A stretch of DNA of 64,000 nt from Ariolimax columbianus (taxonomy: Eukaryota; Mollusca; Gastropoda; Stylommatophora; Arionidae). The notes beneath the pieces are model-generated. The model ran no database searches and was not told the origin of the DNA. It worked only from the letters and a program-made list of their open reading frames with translations. The stretch lies in assembly GCA_036924085.1 (NCBI GenBank), contig JAVGWX010000005.1:82737666-82801665 (forward strand), read 5' to 3'. This document shows positions 20,736-31,199 of this stretch, piece after piece. Position 1 is the stretch's first letter. Each line of letters opens with the position of its first letter. The position numbers and the translations under genes are program-made.

Positions 20736-20766
20736 CCCCCCCCCTTTTCCCAAATCCCCCCCCCCC
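20731..20766. repeat. Poly-C tracts
   Basis: Two C runs separated by ttttcccaaat. Similar long C or G runs occur at 2382, 28139, 50107 and 55209. Confidence 0.9.
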
Positions 20767-20893
20767 AATGAGTAGAAAATAAGCGACTGAAAAATAATGA
20801 GTATACGAACAGTGGTGCTATTTTTTCCTCCCCATTTACAGGACTAGAGATGTATACGGAGAACTTCTTGTTATTATTATTATTATTACTATT

Positions 20894-21154
20894 ATTGGGG
20901 GCAGCGTGGGCTATTCGTTAAGTGACACGGCTCACAACCCGAAGGAGCTGGACTCGATCCCCATCGCAGCACCGGCCGTTACCCCAGAGAAGTAAACCCT
21001 TAGAAAATGCAGGAGGAAGCAGATCCTTACATAAAATGCTTGCCGAAGTCGGATGCACTGGGCCGACAGGCGCAACATATAAACCGCAGTGCAACGCACA
21101 CTGTCTGGGGAAATATAGAAATAAGACGAACACAAAAAACAGCAACAAAATTAC
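20894..21154 (+). mobile_element. SINE-A in a TAT microsatellite
   Basis: Plus-strand SINE-A from gggggcagcgtgggctattc through box B-like actcgatcccc, core gccgaagtcggatgcactgg and an acaaaaaacagcaacaaaa tail. A 19-bp identical flank at 20875-20893 and 21155-21173 is the target-site duplication, although it lies in a TAT-repeat context. Confidence 0.85.
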
Positions 21155-21174
21155 TATTATTATTATTACTATTT

Positions 21175-21410
21175 TTGGAGCTGTGTCACATAGGGGTGAA
21201 GCGTCCATTGCACAGTTCCAACGCACCCGGTTCGAATCACGATCATGTCTAGTTTCGCAGACATGGATTTTTTCGCTCCTAAACGTACCGAAAGTAATGG
21301 CAACCTACCGTACTGCACACTTGTCAAGAAACTTATAACAGCCAAATAGGTGGCGGTTGTAAGAAGTGACGTTCTAAACGGACATGCTACTTACTTTATT
21401 ATTATTATTA
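21175..21410 (+). mobile_element. SINE-C, intact copy
   Basis: Starts ggagctgtgtcacatagggg with a tRNA-like head; the box B-like cggttcgaatcacg is at about 21229-21242. It continues through tcgcagacatggattttt and gaaagtaatggcaacctacc to gtgacgttctaaacgg. The same order is seen at 30125-30265 (3' part) and, interrupted twice, at 47300-48560. Confidence 0.7.
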
Positions 21411-21544
21411 TACTGACATCTTCTTGGCTAAGTTCGTTGTTTTCATTTGTCTTTTGTCCAGCCGCTGATCCTGATAAATACTGATTCGGGTGGAAACGTT
21501 GGTGTACATTTGCTGCTCTTCTCGTGTAGAGCGATATTTAAACA

Positions 21545-21740
21545 TATTTTATGAGCAGGTGGTAGCTTGCTCGCTTCTCAAAGCAAAGGTACGGGGTTCG
21601 ATTTCCGTTACCAAGAGGCTCATGTCGACTCAATTGTAAATTGGTTCCTGTCTTACTTATATGGACGGAAAGAAGGCAGCGAGGATGGGAACTGGCCACA
21701 TCTAACTTACATTTACGCTAAGACCTAATACAATGAAGTA
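21545..21740 (+). mobile_element. SINE-E copy with tRNA-like head
   Basis: Head gagcaggtggtagcttgctc... with box B-like ggggttcgatttcc, then aattgtaaattggttcctg, ggaaagaaggcagcgagg and tatctaacgtttcatctccg. The same order appears at 29805-30003 and, inverted, at 37030-37320 and 41296-41490. Confidence 0.6.
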
Positions 21741-21943
21741 TCTAACGTTTCATCTCCGACTGCAGTGTCGCCTATTGGATTATCTTCATCATTACTTTAC
21801 AACAACACGAGCTTACTTTCACCGATGCGCTCCCAATTATACTTAGCCGTACGTGGTCGGAAAGATGAAGTAAAGAAACTAAACTCACAGCAACTACACA
21901 GCCTTTGAAGAAGGATTCAATCTCTGCCCTATTTTACTACACA

Positions 21944-22262
21944 GACGTCGGGAGAGGAGACTTACGTCCGGTCAGGCAAAACATATTGATCAGATAATGT
22001 AAGTCAGGGTCAGGTGAAACACTGATCAAAAACACCCCACCTCACTTCCAAGCAGTTCTGCATTGAAACAGAATGCTTCATGACAGTCTGGCTAACGAGG
22101 TAGGAATCGGCACTGTAATCCCTATAGTGGTGAACTTATTGAAGAGCCTCACATTGCACTATAGTCAAGAGTTCCTAGGCACATCTTCTCAAGTAAGCCA
22201 CTGGATGTGAGAGGAGCCCCTGTAATCCGCCACCAAAGAAACTCGGCAAGAGTACATATTGT
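21944..22262 (-). repeat. Family-F copy
   Basis: Minus-strand family F: the tggtcaggcaaaacatattg, cagtctggctaacgagg, tccctatagtggtgaactta and ctcacattgcactatag-like blocks all match copies at 57018 and 60245. Confidence 0.65.
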
Positions 22263-22269
22263 TGTTCGT

Positions 22270-22425
22270 GCATCGTAATCGATAATGACCCCTTTGTCAA
22301 AACTCAAAGTTGGCGTAAGGTCGAATATGGCTAAATAAGCAAATCCGAGATTTGAATTGTTTGCTGCACTCAGTACAATGATATAGGACACCCCCTTCCA
22401 CCGGGGTAGAGGATGTTTGCTGTGA
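22270..22425 (-). repeat. Repeat-G, single 23-mer (unexpanded)
   Basis: The reverse complement reads gggtgtcctatatcattg, then tactgagtgcagc, then aaacaattcaaat and ggatttgcttatttagcc. It is the same sequence as 25140-25540 but has only one copy of the 23-bp unit that is expanded there. Confidence 0.85.
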
Positions 22426-22649
22426 CCTGCCTTTCGGGGCGATGGTCTCTGGATAGCCTCATTTAATTTTGATAAATTATGTCTCTTAAAGTCCTCCGCA
22501 TCAGTGCTGGGCCAGTTTGAGTAATTGGTGGCGATTCTTTTCCAGTCATCATGGTTAATACTGCACTGGATCAGTGATTTCTTAAGTGTGTCCTTGCACC
22601 TTTTCCTTTGTTCACCGCTTGCTTTTTTGCCAATTTGCAGTTAACCACG

Positions 22650-23335
22650 GAGTACATAACTATATGGTTGATAGATAAGGCACTTGCTTCTCAAAACGAT
22701 CAACGGAAACGATGGGTAATCGAATCCCCCAAGTTTTCAAGCGACTCCTGGTCTCAATGGAGATAGAACCAGAGCGTCACCATCCTGAGTTACCTCCAGT
22801 CGTTTTGACTTATATCTTGCCCCTGGTCCAAGAGTGAGGCTGATGGCCGGCACATTTTTTTCCTCACTATAATCTAAGTGCAGCGCAAGTAAAATCATAA
22901 AGACGGGATCAAGATGCTGAGCAGCGCATGAGTTGCAGTGGTCAGCGACTCATAGCTGACTGCTAGTGTCAGGGCCAGCGAACCAAAGCTGCCAAGACCC
23001 TTCTACACCTCCACGCGGTGATCCTGGATAACAGGCTGCAGCAGGGCAGACTGTCTAAGGAGAAGGGATCGAAGAGGGAATGCTAACCCATTACTCAAAA
23101 AATGCTTGATGAAGTCGGATGTGTTGGACCGAAAGGTGAAAATATCGCAGTCAAGCTGCAAACTACTACACAACGAATTCCGTTCTCTGGACTACATTCT
23201 GCTACTTAAGCCCTTTCAGGGTTTGGTAGCGGGAGATTGAGAATGAACGAAGCCAAGCCAAGCCAAATTATCAAGACAAAACCGTCTGATGATGTCGTCA
23301 TCATGGCTTGCGATGGGTAACTAACTAACTCATGT
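22650..23335 (+). repeat. Family-D repeat, split by a SINE-B
   Basis: 22650-22904 and 23265-23335 together match the uninterrupted copy at 36385-36725: tcaagcgactcctggtctca, ttacctccagtcgttttgac, cttgcccctggtcc, then atcaagac and gtctgatgatgtcg. The head has a tRNA-like look (gggtaatcgaatcccc). SINE-B at 22905-23264 separates the halves. Confidence 0.7.
22905..23264 (+). mobile_element. SINE-B, full length, GCCAA tail
   Basis: Full plus-strand SINE-B from gggatcaagatgctgagcag to gggagattgagaatgaacga. The tail is agccaagccaagcc, unlike the GAA tail of most copies. The imperfect 13-bp flanks at 22892-22904 and 23265-23277 match at 11 positions. The insertion is confirmed by the uninterrupted family-D copy at 36385. 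Confidence 0.85.
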
Positions 23336-23339
23336 ACAA

Positions 23340-23761
23340 GAAAAACAACAACAACACGGATGAACTTTCCACGTAAAGTATAGCTTATTACACGAGTCCT
23401 ACATTTTAATGTAGACCTTTCGTTAGCAAAGAAACAGATGGATTCCAATGTAGTACAAACTTTGCTACTAATTGGAACTTTCACTTAAAAACTGTATTTT
23501 ATTATTCCCAAATAGAGCTATTATTTCTTCTTATTCTAATCCTCAGGAAGGCGAGTTTTCGACTCTATTATTCCAGTGTCCTTAATGGGGTTTTCCTTCC
23601 GGGCGTGCTGTGACAGGTGATTGCGAAGGTTGTAGATGAGGCTAGTAATATCACTATGTAAAAACCATCGATACTGATACCGCGCTGCAAACAAATGCAT
23701 TCAGAATTCCATAAAAGCTGGTTAGCCAAATGTAGTGTTGGGTCTATGATAGGGATAATCA
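23340..23761. other. Non-coding stretch, nothing recognised
   Basis: AT-rich sequence between two SINE-B copies. No coding or repeat resemblance was identified. Confidence 0.45.
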
Positions 23762-23772
23762 TAATGACATTC

Positions 23773-24165
23773 TTCTTCTTCTTCTTCTTCTTCTTCTTCT
23801 TCTTCTTCTTCTTCTTCTTCGTTCGTTCTCAATCTCCCACTACCAAACCCTGAAAGGGCTTAAGTAGCAGAATGTAGTCCAGAGAACGGAATGCGTTGTG
23901 TTGTAGTTTACAGCTTGACTGCGATATTTGCACCTTTCGGTCCAACACATCCGACTCCAACAAGCATTTTTTGAGTATCGGGTTAGCATTCCCTCTTCGA
24001 TCCCTTCTCCTTAGCCAGTCTGCCCTGCTGCAGCCTGTTATCCAGGATCACTGCGTGGAGGTGTAGAAGGGTCTTGGCAGATATGGTTCGCTGGCCCTGA
24101 CGCTAGCAGTCAGCTATGGGTCGCTAACCACTGCAGCTCATGTGCTGCTCAGCATCTTGATCCCG
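23773..24165 (-). mobile_element. SINE-B, full length, long GAA tail
   Basis: Minus-strand SINE-B flanked by the perfect 11-bp repeat taatgacattc at 23762-23772 and 24166-24176. Its tail is about 16 GAA units (CTT on the plus strand, 23773-23820), the longest in the window. Confidence 0.93.
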
Positions 24166-24187
24166 TAATGACATTCAAATCCGCACA

Positions 24188-24385
24188 AATTTCATTTCGA
24201 ATTATCACACTTCGGATGAAATCCAATTTATAATTATCCAATTGAATTAAATATAATTTCGAATTATTACACTTCGGATGAAATCCAATTTCGAATTATC
24301 CAATTGAATTAAATATAATATCGAATTATCACACTTCGGATGAAATCCAATTTCGAATTATTCCATTTAGAATTAAGTAACCCTC
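24188..24385. repeat. ~64-bp AT-rich tandem repeat, 3 copies
   Basis: Three copies of a unit with cacttcggatgaaatccaat followed by a gaattatccaattgaatt-type AT-rich stretch. The last copy is partial. Confidence 0.8.
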
Positions 24386-24639
24386 ACTGCTACTACAAAT
24401 AGCATCGCAACTAGAGTAGGAGCAAGTTACCAACAGTTTAAGATGTAGGTCCGTTTGTAAGAACGAATCCCGGCAAGTTGTCTTTCAGGAGACGGCATAC
24501 TTAGCGACGATTGTCTATGACTAGCGGCATATATGCCGTAGCTATATGGATCCCTTTATTGATAATCACAGCAAGCAATAGCATAATCACCGTCGGTATA
24601 GTATTTATTAAACCCAAACAAGTCACGTAGTTCATTATC

Positions 24640-24745
24640 AGTGGGTGGTCCGGGATTCGAACTCTGGCCTGCATTCTACACGGTGTACAACGGTATCCCT
24701 TTGAACTTCATGAGGGAGTCTTAAGGTAGTCATATAGCAGACACT
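24640..24745 (-). other. tRNA-like sequence, probably SINE head
   Basis: The minus strand holds gagttcgaatcccgg (box B) preceded about 45 bases upstream by gttcaaagggataccg, as in a tRNA D-arm region. Stem pairing is poor and no complete cloverleaf can be drawn by eye, so it is a tRNA-derived head or pseudogene, not a tRNA gene. Confidence 0.4.
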
Positions 24746-24784
24746 GGTGCCGGGATTGGGGTGTTTACAATTTCATTGTATGAG

Positions 24785-24925
24785 ATTAGATGAAGGTGTT
24801 CAGTTCGCTTCCCCGCTGCCTCTTCTGCCTTGATATTTGGCCATGTAGCCATTTATAGTTGGAATGTGTCGATACCAAGGATCAAACTCCACACATTTGT
24901 TGTAAGAAGTGAGCTCTCTACTATT
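24785..24925 (-). mobile_element. SINE-E fragment
   Basis: The minus strand gives gagctcacttcttacaac, gatccttggtatcgac and attccaactataaatggc, in the same order as the head and junction of other SINE-E copies. Confidence 0.5.
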
Positions 24926-24974
24926 CAGACGCTGGCGAGAAAGATAACGGACGCAAATGGAAGACTAAAACTCG

Positions 24975-25060
24975 CCGGGGGTTTCCGTGGCGAATTGGTC
25001 ACGCCGTTCGCCTTGTGTTCAGACGATCGTGGTTCGAATTCGAGCTGCGGCAGTAGGTTC
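24975..25060 (+). other. tRNA-like sequence, SINE head candidate
   Basis: Box A-like gtggcgaattggtcacg and box B-like ggttcgaattc are spaced about 30 bases apart, close to tRNA spacing. The acceptor stem does not pair convincingly. It is followed by a gacaattttt run that could end pol III transcription. Confidence 0.45.
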
Positions 25061-25139
25061 ACGATGACAATTTTTCCTGAGATCCATGGGTTCATCGCTG
25101 GAGTTATGAAATTCGTGCTCTGTGCGATGTTCTCGCAGA

Positions 25140-25545
25140 CATCTTATACCCCGTGGGAAGGGGGTGTCCTATATCATTGTACTGAGTGCAGCTATATCAT
25201 TGTACTGAGTGCAGCTATATCATTGTACTGAGTGCAGCTATATCATTGTACTGAGTGCAGCTATATCATTGTACTGAGTGCAGCTATATCATTGTACTGA
25301 GTGCAGCTATATCATTGTACTGAGTGCAGCTATATCATTGTACTGAGTGCAGCTATATCATTGTACTGAGTGCAGCTATATCATTGTACTGAGTGCAGCT
25401 ATATCATTGTACTGAGTGCAGCTATATCATTGTACTGAGTGCAGCTATATCATTGTACTGAGTGCAGCAAACAATTCAAAGTTAGGATTTGCTTATTTAA
25501 CCATATTCGACATTACACCAACAGTGAGTGTTGACAAAGTGGTCA
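25140..25545 (+). repeat. Repeat-G with expanded 23-bp array
   Basis: The 25140-25170 and 25469-25545 flanks match the single-copy version at 22270-22425. Between them, a 23-bp unit (atatcattgtactgagtgca then gct) is repeated about 13 times with almost no variation. The 12-kb frame around it reads LYHCTECSYIIVLSA repeatedly, a repeat artefact. Confidence 0.93.
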
Positions 25546-25919
25546 TAGTTTGTCCGGGACAAAAGTCCAAAGTCTCCCGGACAAAAGTCCACATTTTCCT
25601 CAGTTGAAGTCCGTTTAAAGTCTGTTGTCTTAGAGTGGGGATACACAAATACATTTGCCAGCTTTTGTTTTTCGTTGGATACATTGGTCGCATTTTATAG
25701 TTGAGCTGTGATATCTACGACTTTAGACTCGGCACATCCGCTTTCGGCAAGTTTTTTTTTTTAAGTTTTTTTTTTTTTACAGCCGACCTATCTTAGTCTA
25801 TGGCTGTTACTATACTACCTGCAAACATCAGGTGATTAGAAGTCATGCAAACTGTAATTTTATTATACTGAAGAAAAAATAAAAATCATATCTTGCACAC
25901 GTCGCGGCAACTGCGACGG

Positions 25920-26335
25920 CAACCAAGTCTATTTATTCCAGAGGTACAGTTCCGTCGTGAGAACGTCATGAGCCGGCCTATTTATTCCAGAGGTACAGTT
26001 CCGTCTTGAGAACGTCATGAGCCGACCTATTTATTCCAGAGGTACAGTTCCGTCTTGAGAATGTCATGAGCCGGCCTATTTATTCTAGAGGTACAGTTCC
26101 GTCTTGAGAACGTCATGAGCCGGTCTATTTATTCCAGAGGTACAGTTCCGTCTTGAGAACGTCATGAGCCGGCCTATTTATTCCAGAGGTACAGTTCCGT
26201 CTTGAGAACGTCATGAGCCGACCTATTTATTCCAGAGGTACAGTTCCGTCTTCAGAACGTCATGAGCCGGCCTATTTATTCCAGCAGTACAGTCCTGTCT
26301 TGAGAACGTCATGAGCCTGTGTTTTTATATCAGAG
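25920..26335. repeat. 49-bp minisatellite
   Basis: About eight copies of a 49-bp unit: gagccggcctatttattcca, gaggtacagttccgtcttga, gaacgtcat. More diverged copies continue to about 26500 (catgagcctgtg, caatgagccggtct). Confidence 0.93.
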
Positions 26336-26659
26336 GTATAGCCCCGTTTCAAGAAAGTGCAGGAGACGATCTATATATTTATCAAAGGTATATTCCCCGT
26401 CTCGAGAAGGCAATGAGCCGGTCTTTGATGTCAGAAGTACAGTCCGGGCCACGAGCGGGACTTTTGATGCCAAAAGCTATGTGTCATGCCTTCAGAGTAT
26501 TTACCTAAAATCGAGAGGCCATCTTCAAATCCAATCCCGTATGTGGCATCTTTCAAGACCTCTTAGGCCCATACACAAATATAGAGGATGTGAAGAATAT
26601 GAGGGATTTTTGTCAGTATGAATGGATTGACACAACTAATGTACTGCAAAACTGTCATA

Positions 26660-27272
26660 GTAGAGCACACACAACACAGTACAAACAGATGCACACAACA
26701 CAATACAAACAGATACACACAACACAGTTCAAACAGATACACACAACACAGTACAAACAGATACACACAACACAGTACAAACAGATACACACAACACAGT
26801 TCAAACAGATACACACAACACAGTACACACAGATACACACAAAACAGTACAAACAGATACACACAACACATTACAAACAGATACACACAACACAGTTCAA
26901 ACAGATACACACAACACAGTACACACAGATACACACAAAACAGTACAAACAGATACACACAACACATTACAAACAGATACACACAACACAGTACAAACAG
27001 ATACACACAACACAGTACAAACAGATACACACAAAACAGTACAAACAGATACACACAACACATTACAAACAGATACACACAACACAGTACAAAAAGATAC
27101 ACACAACACAGTACAAACAGATACACACAACACAGTACAAACAGATACACACAACACAGTACAAACAGATACACACAACACAGTGCAAACAGATACACAC
27201 AACACAGTACAAACAGATACACACAACACAGTACAAACATATACACACAACACAGTGCAAACAGATACACAC
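26660..27272. repeat. 24-bp minisatellite
   Basis: About 25 copies of atacacacaacacagtacaa then acag, with a/t and a/c variants. The period of 24 keeps four frames open for over 200 codons (IHTTQYKQ and YTQHSTNR repeats on plus, VCCVYLF repeats on minus). These are periodicity artefacts. Confidence 0.96.
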
Positions 27273-27469
27273 ACGTATTCGTTCACTTGCCAATGCGTCC
27301 TGATATAACCTAAGAGGTCGCGGTCGAAAAGAGAATGTCTTCGAAAGTTGAACCCAGAAAGACAAAAACAAACAAAAAACAGAAACCAGGAAAAGAATTC
27401 GAATGACCAAATCTGTATTCAACAACCGGAGAGAGATATTAACATCGAAACAACTGACTCAAACTAAAG

Positions 27470-27790
27470 ATGAGAGTAGCCAAGTGATATGTGTACGCGT
27501 CATTACTGCATGTGGTGGAAGCATAGATAATGAACAGTTGCAAGTGAGAATTAAAGTGTTTCAAATGTGGATATAAACGTGGAAAGACAATGCAAATTAA
27601 TAAAGAGGCACTGTATAGATTAGAGACGGAAAGAGAATTAACTTTAGAAATCATTCAAACAGTTAAAGTAGTTTGGGCATTCCACATATAGCAGGCAACA
27701 TCTTACAGAAACAAGTACTGAAGACAAAAGTGCCGACCTGCATGTAAGACGAACACAGAGATAATAGCTGGGAGAATGTTCTAGTCATTT
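27470..27790 (+). pseudogene. LINE ORF2 C-terminal fragment, old
   Basis: With frameshifts it reads VRIKVFQMWIY, then KEALYRLETERELTLEIIQ, then TVKVVWAFHI. This order matches the R-I-x-A-F-E-M-W ... E-L-L-x-T-I-x-x-R-K-L-x-x-x-G-H-I end of L1/RTE-type endonuclease-RT proteins. It is heavily mutated. Confidence 0.45.
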
Positions 27791-27825
27791 TTTCAATTTA
27801 ATTTTTTTTTTTTTAATATCTTCTT

Positions 27826-28090
27826 CTTTTTATGCGTTTGTTCTGTAAAGAAGGTATTGTCACGTTGTGTCGCCGTTTACAGTGAATCTGCGATATGTGC
27901 GTCTTTCGGGCTGACTCATCGGATTTCAGTACAGTATTTTAGGACCTGGTTGCCTTCCCTATTCGATCCTTATTCTCTCAGTCGAACTGCAGGAATACAG
28001 CCTGTTTCCAGAACCGCCACTTTAAACGGAATATGGTCTTGGTCCGTTATGGTTCCATTCCCTGATGCAAGCAGCCTGTTATCTGCTCTG
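27826..28090 (-). mobile_element. Old SINE-B copy, diverged
   Basis: The plus strand keeps the order of an inverted SINE-B: cttcttcttttt tail, ctgcgatatgtgcgtctttc core, tcggatttcagtac, ttccctattcgatcc, then gcagcctgttatctgctctg. Identity is visibly lower than in the other copies, and no target-site duplication remains. Confidence 0.65.
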
Positions 28091-28094
28091 CTTT

Positions 28095-29205
28095 CGGCCG
28101 CAGTTTTTGTATTTTATATTACTTATTATGTGTGTGTGGGGGGGGGGGCGGACACCTTGTTGCTTGTTTCCTAAGGTGGAGTTCGTTGTAGCGGTTTGTG
28201 TGAATTTCTGCCCGGTGCGTCCGAATTAAGCACGAATTTTGTTTATGGTTCTACTTTCCATAGGTACATAACCTTCCTGTTTCATGAATCTCGAGCACAT
28301 GCAAGTTTGAGTTAATAGCCTAACAGCTAACCTCTTTGCAACGCCACGACACCGTCCGACATAACATCAAGTGACGGACAGGAACAACCCTGTCAGACTG
28401 CACCATCAAGACAAGAGATAGAGGACGCTCTAGATATTTGGCAGCCAACTTTTGGAGTGACGATGATCTCATTTATGAATCGTACCAGCGTTCAACAACT
28501 ACCACCCTACCAAAGTGACGTTACTTATCGTGTATTTCCGGTACTGCAGTCAACCTCCACACTGATGTTGATTGAAAAACAAGCAAGGCCCAAATGTATC
28601 AGAGAAGTAATTCATCAATCAAAACCTTTCCAGCTCCCTGTAGAGCATAGGTATTCAACAAATTCACTCCAAGTCAATACATAATGCCTGCCCGTATCCA
28701 TTGACGTTTTTGTGTCTATCGTTTCTACAACACGTCTAGCCCTTCTGAAGCGCCTCCTGTGACATGACCGATAGGTCACAGTGTTACCACTTTTTACCTC
28801 ACTTTCGTTCCCCGAGCAGCACAGTAACTAGACAAACAAAAATAGTATCCAACCAAAAAGCAACCAACTATCAGTGTTAGTCTTAAACAAAGTCTAAATT
28901 CAATGCACACATTGTTTGTGGTGATTGTACGTATACGCTGAGCTCGTTCGCCTCAATACTTTATCAAGGAAATAACCTACTGCTACAATCCATCGCGAGT
29001 CTGGTTATATTTTACTGTTTACGTTTGTTAAGTTCTTTGCCTATTTAGGTCGACTCTCCGGTACTTCTATAACTACTCGTGTAAATAGCATCGTTGTGAC
29101 CTTGTTCATTCAGCCAAAACTTACAGAAGATACATTAATACATTCCATTACATTCGAATCTTCTAAGGAAGTTGTCTTGTGGTAATAACACGTGCCTTAT
29201 CAAAG
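28095..29205. other. Non-coding stretch with a G run
   Basis: A run of about 10 G at 28139 follows a TG-rich stretch. 28195-28300 has a faint match to the SINE core (cccggtgcgtccgaattaag). No exon or other repeat was recognised. Confidence 0.4.
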
Positions 29206-29209
29206 CTTG

Positions 29210-29285
29210 TTGTTATTATTGTTTAATATCCACAGTGAGTATGTTTACTCTCGTGAAAACGGCGCAAACTGTTGAGAATCAGCAT
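29210..29285 (+). repeat. Family-F end fragment
   Basis: The sequence gttgttattattgtttaata, then cacagtgagtatgtttactc, matches the repeat-tailed end of family F, as in the foldback at 4427-4609. Confidence 0.5.
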
Positions 29286-29289
29286 GGAC

Positions 29290-29800
29290 TGTGCGATTTG
29301 CTCGCACAACAGACGGTCAGCATCTCATTTGTCAGATCGATCTCCTGATCGTCTCTTAAAGGACTCACTTTGAAGTTCAACTGGTTCCTGAGTTAATACT
29401 TTATTTCCTTCTATGAAGGCGACTAAGTAAGGAAGTATGGCTGTGCTGGGGTCGGTAGCGTCACAATGTGAAAAGCATCATCATTGCAAACAACCCGATT
29501 TCGGATTTCATTAGAAGTTGGTTTGGGTAAACCAACTGCAGTGTGTACCTAGTCGGCAACCTCACTATGTAAAGAACGTTGCCACTGGAACCCCACTGCA
29601 AACAAATCGAATCAGGATTCTCTAAAAGTTTGTTACGGTAAACGAACCGCAGTGTTGGGCCTATACCCAGCTTTCTGGAGTGACAATGTCAATAACAATG
29701 ATGATGATAAAGTTATTTAAACCAGTAACAACCATTTTCTTGACTCAGTGGTTTACAATCCACCATCTGCCTGGCCATATTATTAGTTTTGTGTTAGCGT
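29290..29800. other. Non-coding, one diverged ~110-bp duplication
   Basis: The block gcaaacaacccgatttcgga... taaaccaactgcagtgt (about 29485-29545) is echoed by gcaaacaaatcgaatcagga... taaacgaaccgcagtgt (about 29605-29665), two diverged copies of one unit. Related wording (ctgcaaacaaatgcattcag) also occurs at 23685. Nothing else was recognised. Confidence 0.45.
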
Positions 29801-29804
29801 ATGT

Positions 29805-30003
29805 GTAGCAGATTGGTTAAGGGCATTGCTTCCAACAGTAAAAGAACCGCATTCGCTTCCCAAAAGTAAATGGGTACCTGACTTATTGTTAGGGGAATTA
29901 CGGGTATGAGAAAGAGAAGTTACCCCCACCTAAAAAATAACAGCGGATACATCGAACAACCAACACTTCATCCCTGCTGGCAGTGTCTGCCATGGGACTA
30001 CTT
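29805..30003 (+). mobile_element. SINE-E, near full length
   Basis: Head gtagcagattggttaagggc, then accgcattcgcttccc (decayed box B), aagtaaatgggtacctgac, gagaagttacccccacc, then ccaacacttcatccctgctg and the 3' end cagtgtctgccatgggac. It defines the plus-strand order used to recognise the inverted copies at 37030 and 41296. Confidence 0.6.
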
Positions 30004-30124
30004 ACCTTGTTGTTTTACCTGTCACTCAACACTAACAGAATACATGAGGGAAGTCAACAAGTTACCTCAATATTTGTTATGAACACGTTAACACAATATT
30101 CTATATTACGGTTATTTTATGACT

Positions 30125-30265
30125 ATCCCTTCTCCGCGTACGGAAAGTAATGGCAACCAACTATACTGCACACCTGTCAAGAAACATTTTAACAGTCAAA
30201 TAGATTGGCCGTTGTAAGAATCGATGTTCTGTAAAGGACAGGCTATTTACTTTTACCGTGTGTTA
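30125..30265 (+). mobile_element. SINE-C 3' fragment
   Basis: Matches the 3' half of SINE-C: cttctccgcgtacggaaagt, aatggcaacc, cctgtcaagaaac, agtcaaatagattggc and cgatgttctgtaaaggac. The head is absent. Confidence 0.65.
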
Positions 30266-30354
30266 GTGTAAAGAGTTGCTGTCTTTGAAGGTACTCGGAC
30301 TCAAAGACTTCCCTCTTCTTGTGAATTTGCACTGGCCCTTCTTACATCCCGGTG

Positions 30355-30495
30355 TGTAATGATGAAGGTGGACATTGGTCCTCCTCGCCGTAGCGCAATG
30401 CAAATCTTCACAACAGGATCACCACCTCGTTGGTTAGACTGCTGTAACGTCGTCATCATTTATCCGTCGGGCCCAATTGGAACATAAGGCCGCAA
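30355..30495 (+). repeat. Family-F fragment
   Basis: The blocks gatgaaggtggacattggtc, gtagcgcaatgc and ctcgttggttagactgctgt match the middle of family F. Confidence 0.55.
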
Positions 30496-30694
30496 TAGAT
30501 GTTCCCCATCTATTTCTACTCTGTGCCATCTTCTTGACTTCCGTCCACGAGACCACATTGTTCTGCCGTTCTCCTCGACTGTCCATCGTCATAAGCTTAT
30601 TTCTCACTCGTCTCCTGTCCTGTGAATTCTAGCCCAGCTCACGTCTGGTGACATTGGTGTAACCTGGCGTATTTCAATGTTGACAAATTGGACG

Positions 30695-31120
30695 GGAGGT
30701 CAGCATCCTTTCTGCGCCCTAAAGCAGAAGTTCAGTTCTATAAATTCCTTTCTGCACCCTAAAGCAGAAGTTCAGTTCTATAAATTCCTTTCTGCACCCT
30801 AAAGCAGAAGTTCAGTTCTATAAATTCCTTTCTGCACCCTAAAGCAGAAGTTCAGTTCTATAAATTCATTTCTGCACCCTAAAGCAGAAGTTCAGTTCTA
30901 TAAATTCCTTTCTGCACCCTAAAGCAGAAGTTCAGTTCTATAAATTCCTTTCTGCACCCTAAAACAGAAGTTCAGTTCTATAAATTCCTTTCTGCACCCT
31001 AAAGTAGAAGTTCAGTTCTATAAATTCCTTTCAGCACCCTAAAGCAGAAGTTCAGTTCTATAAATTCCTTTTTAAGCCCTAAAGCAGAAGTTCGGTTCTA
31101 TAAACTATTTTTTGCTGCCT
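30695..31120. repeat. 40-bp minisatellite
   Basis: Ten or so copies of ttcctttctgcaccctaaag plus cagaagttcagttctataaa. The starts at 30781 and 30821 fix the period. Edge copies decay to 31200. Confidence 0.95.
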
Positions 31121-31199
31121 AAAGCTGGAGTTGTATTTCTATAAAACAGTTGTAATTCTTCTTCGCGCCCTAAATCAGAAGTTAAGTTCTAACAACAGC

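Noticed and set aside
25168..25468. Regular 23-bp repeats, CRISPR-like at first sight
   Set aside because: There are no spacers between units, the setting is eukaryotic, and the unit is part of a dispersed repeat.
26563..27313. Frames of 120-237 codons on both strands (IHTTQYKQ, CVYLFVLC repeats)
   Set aside because: They are products of a 24-bp tandem repeat read in different frames, not transmembrane or secreted proteins.
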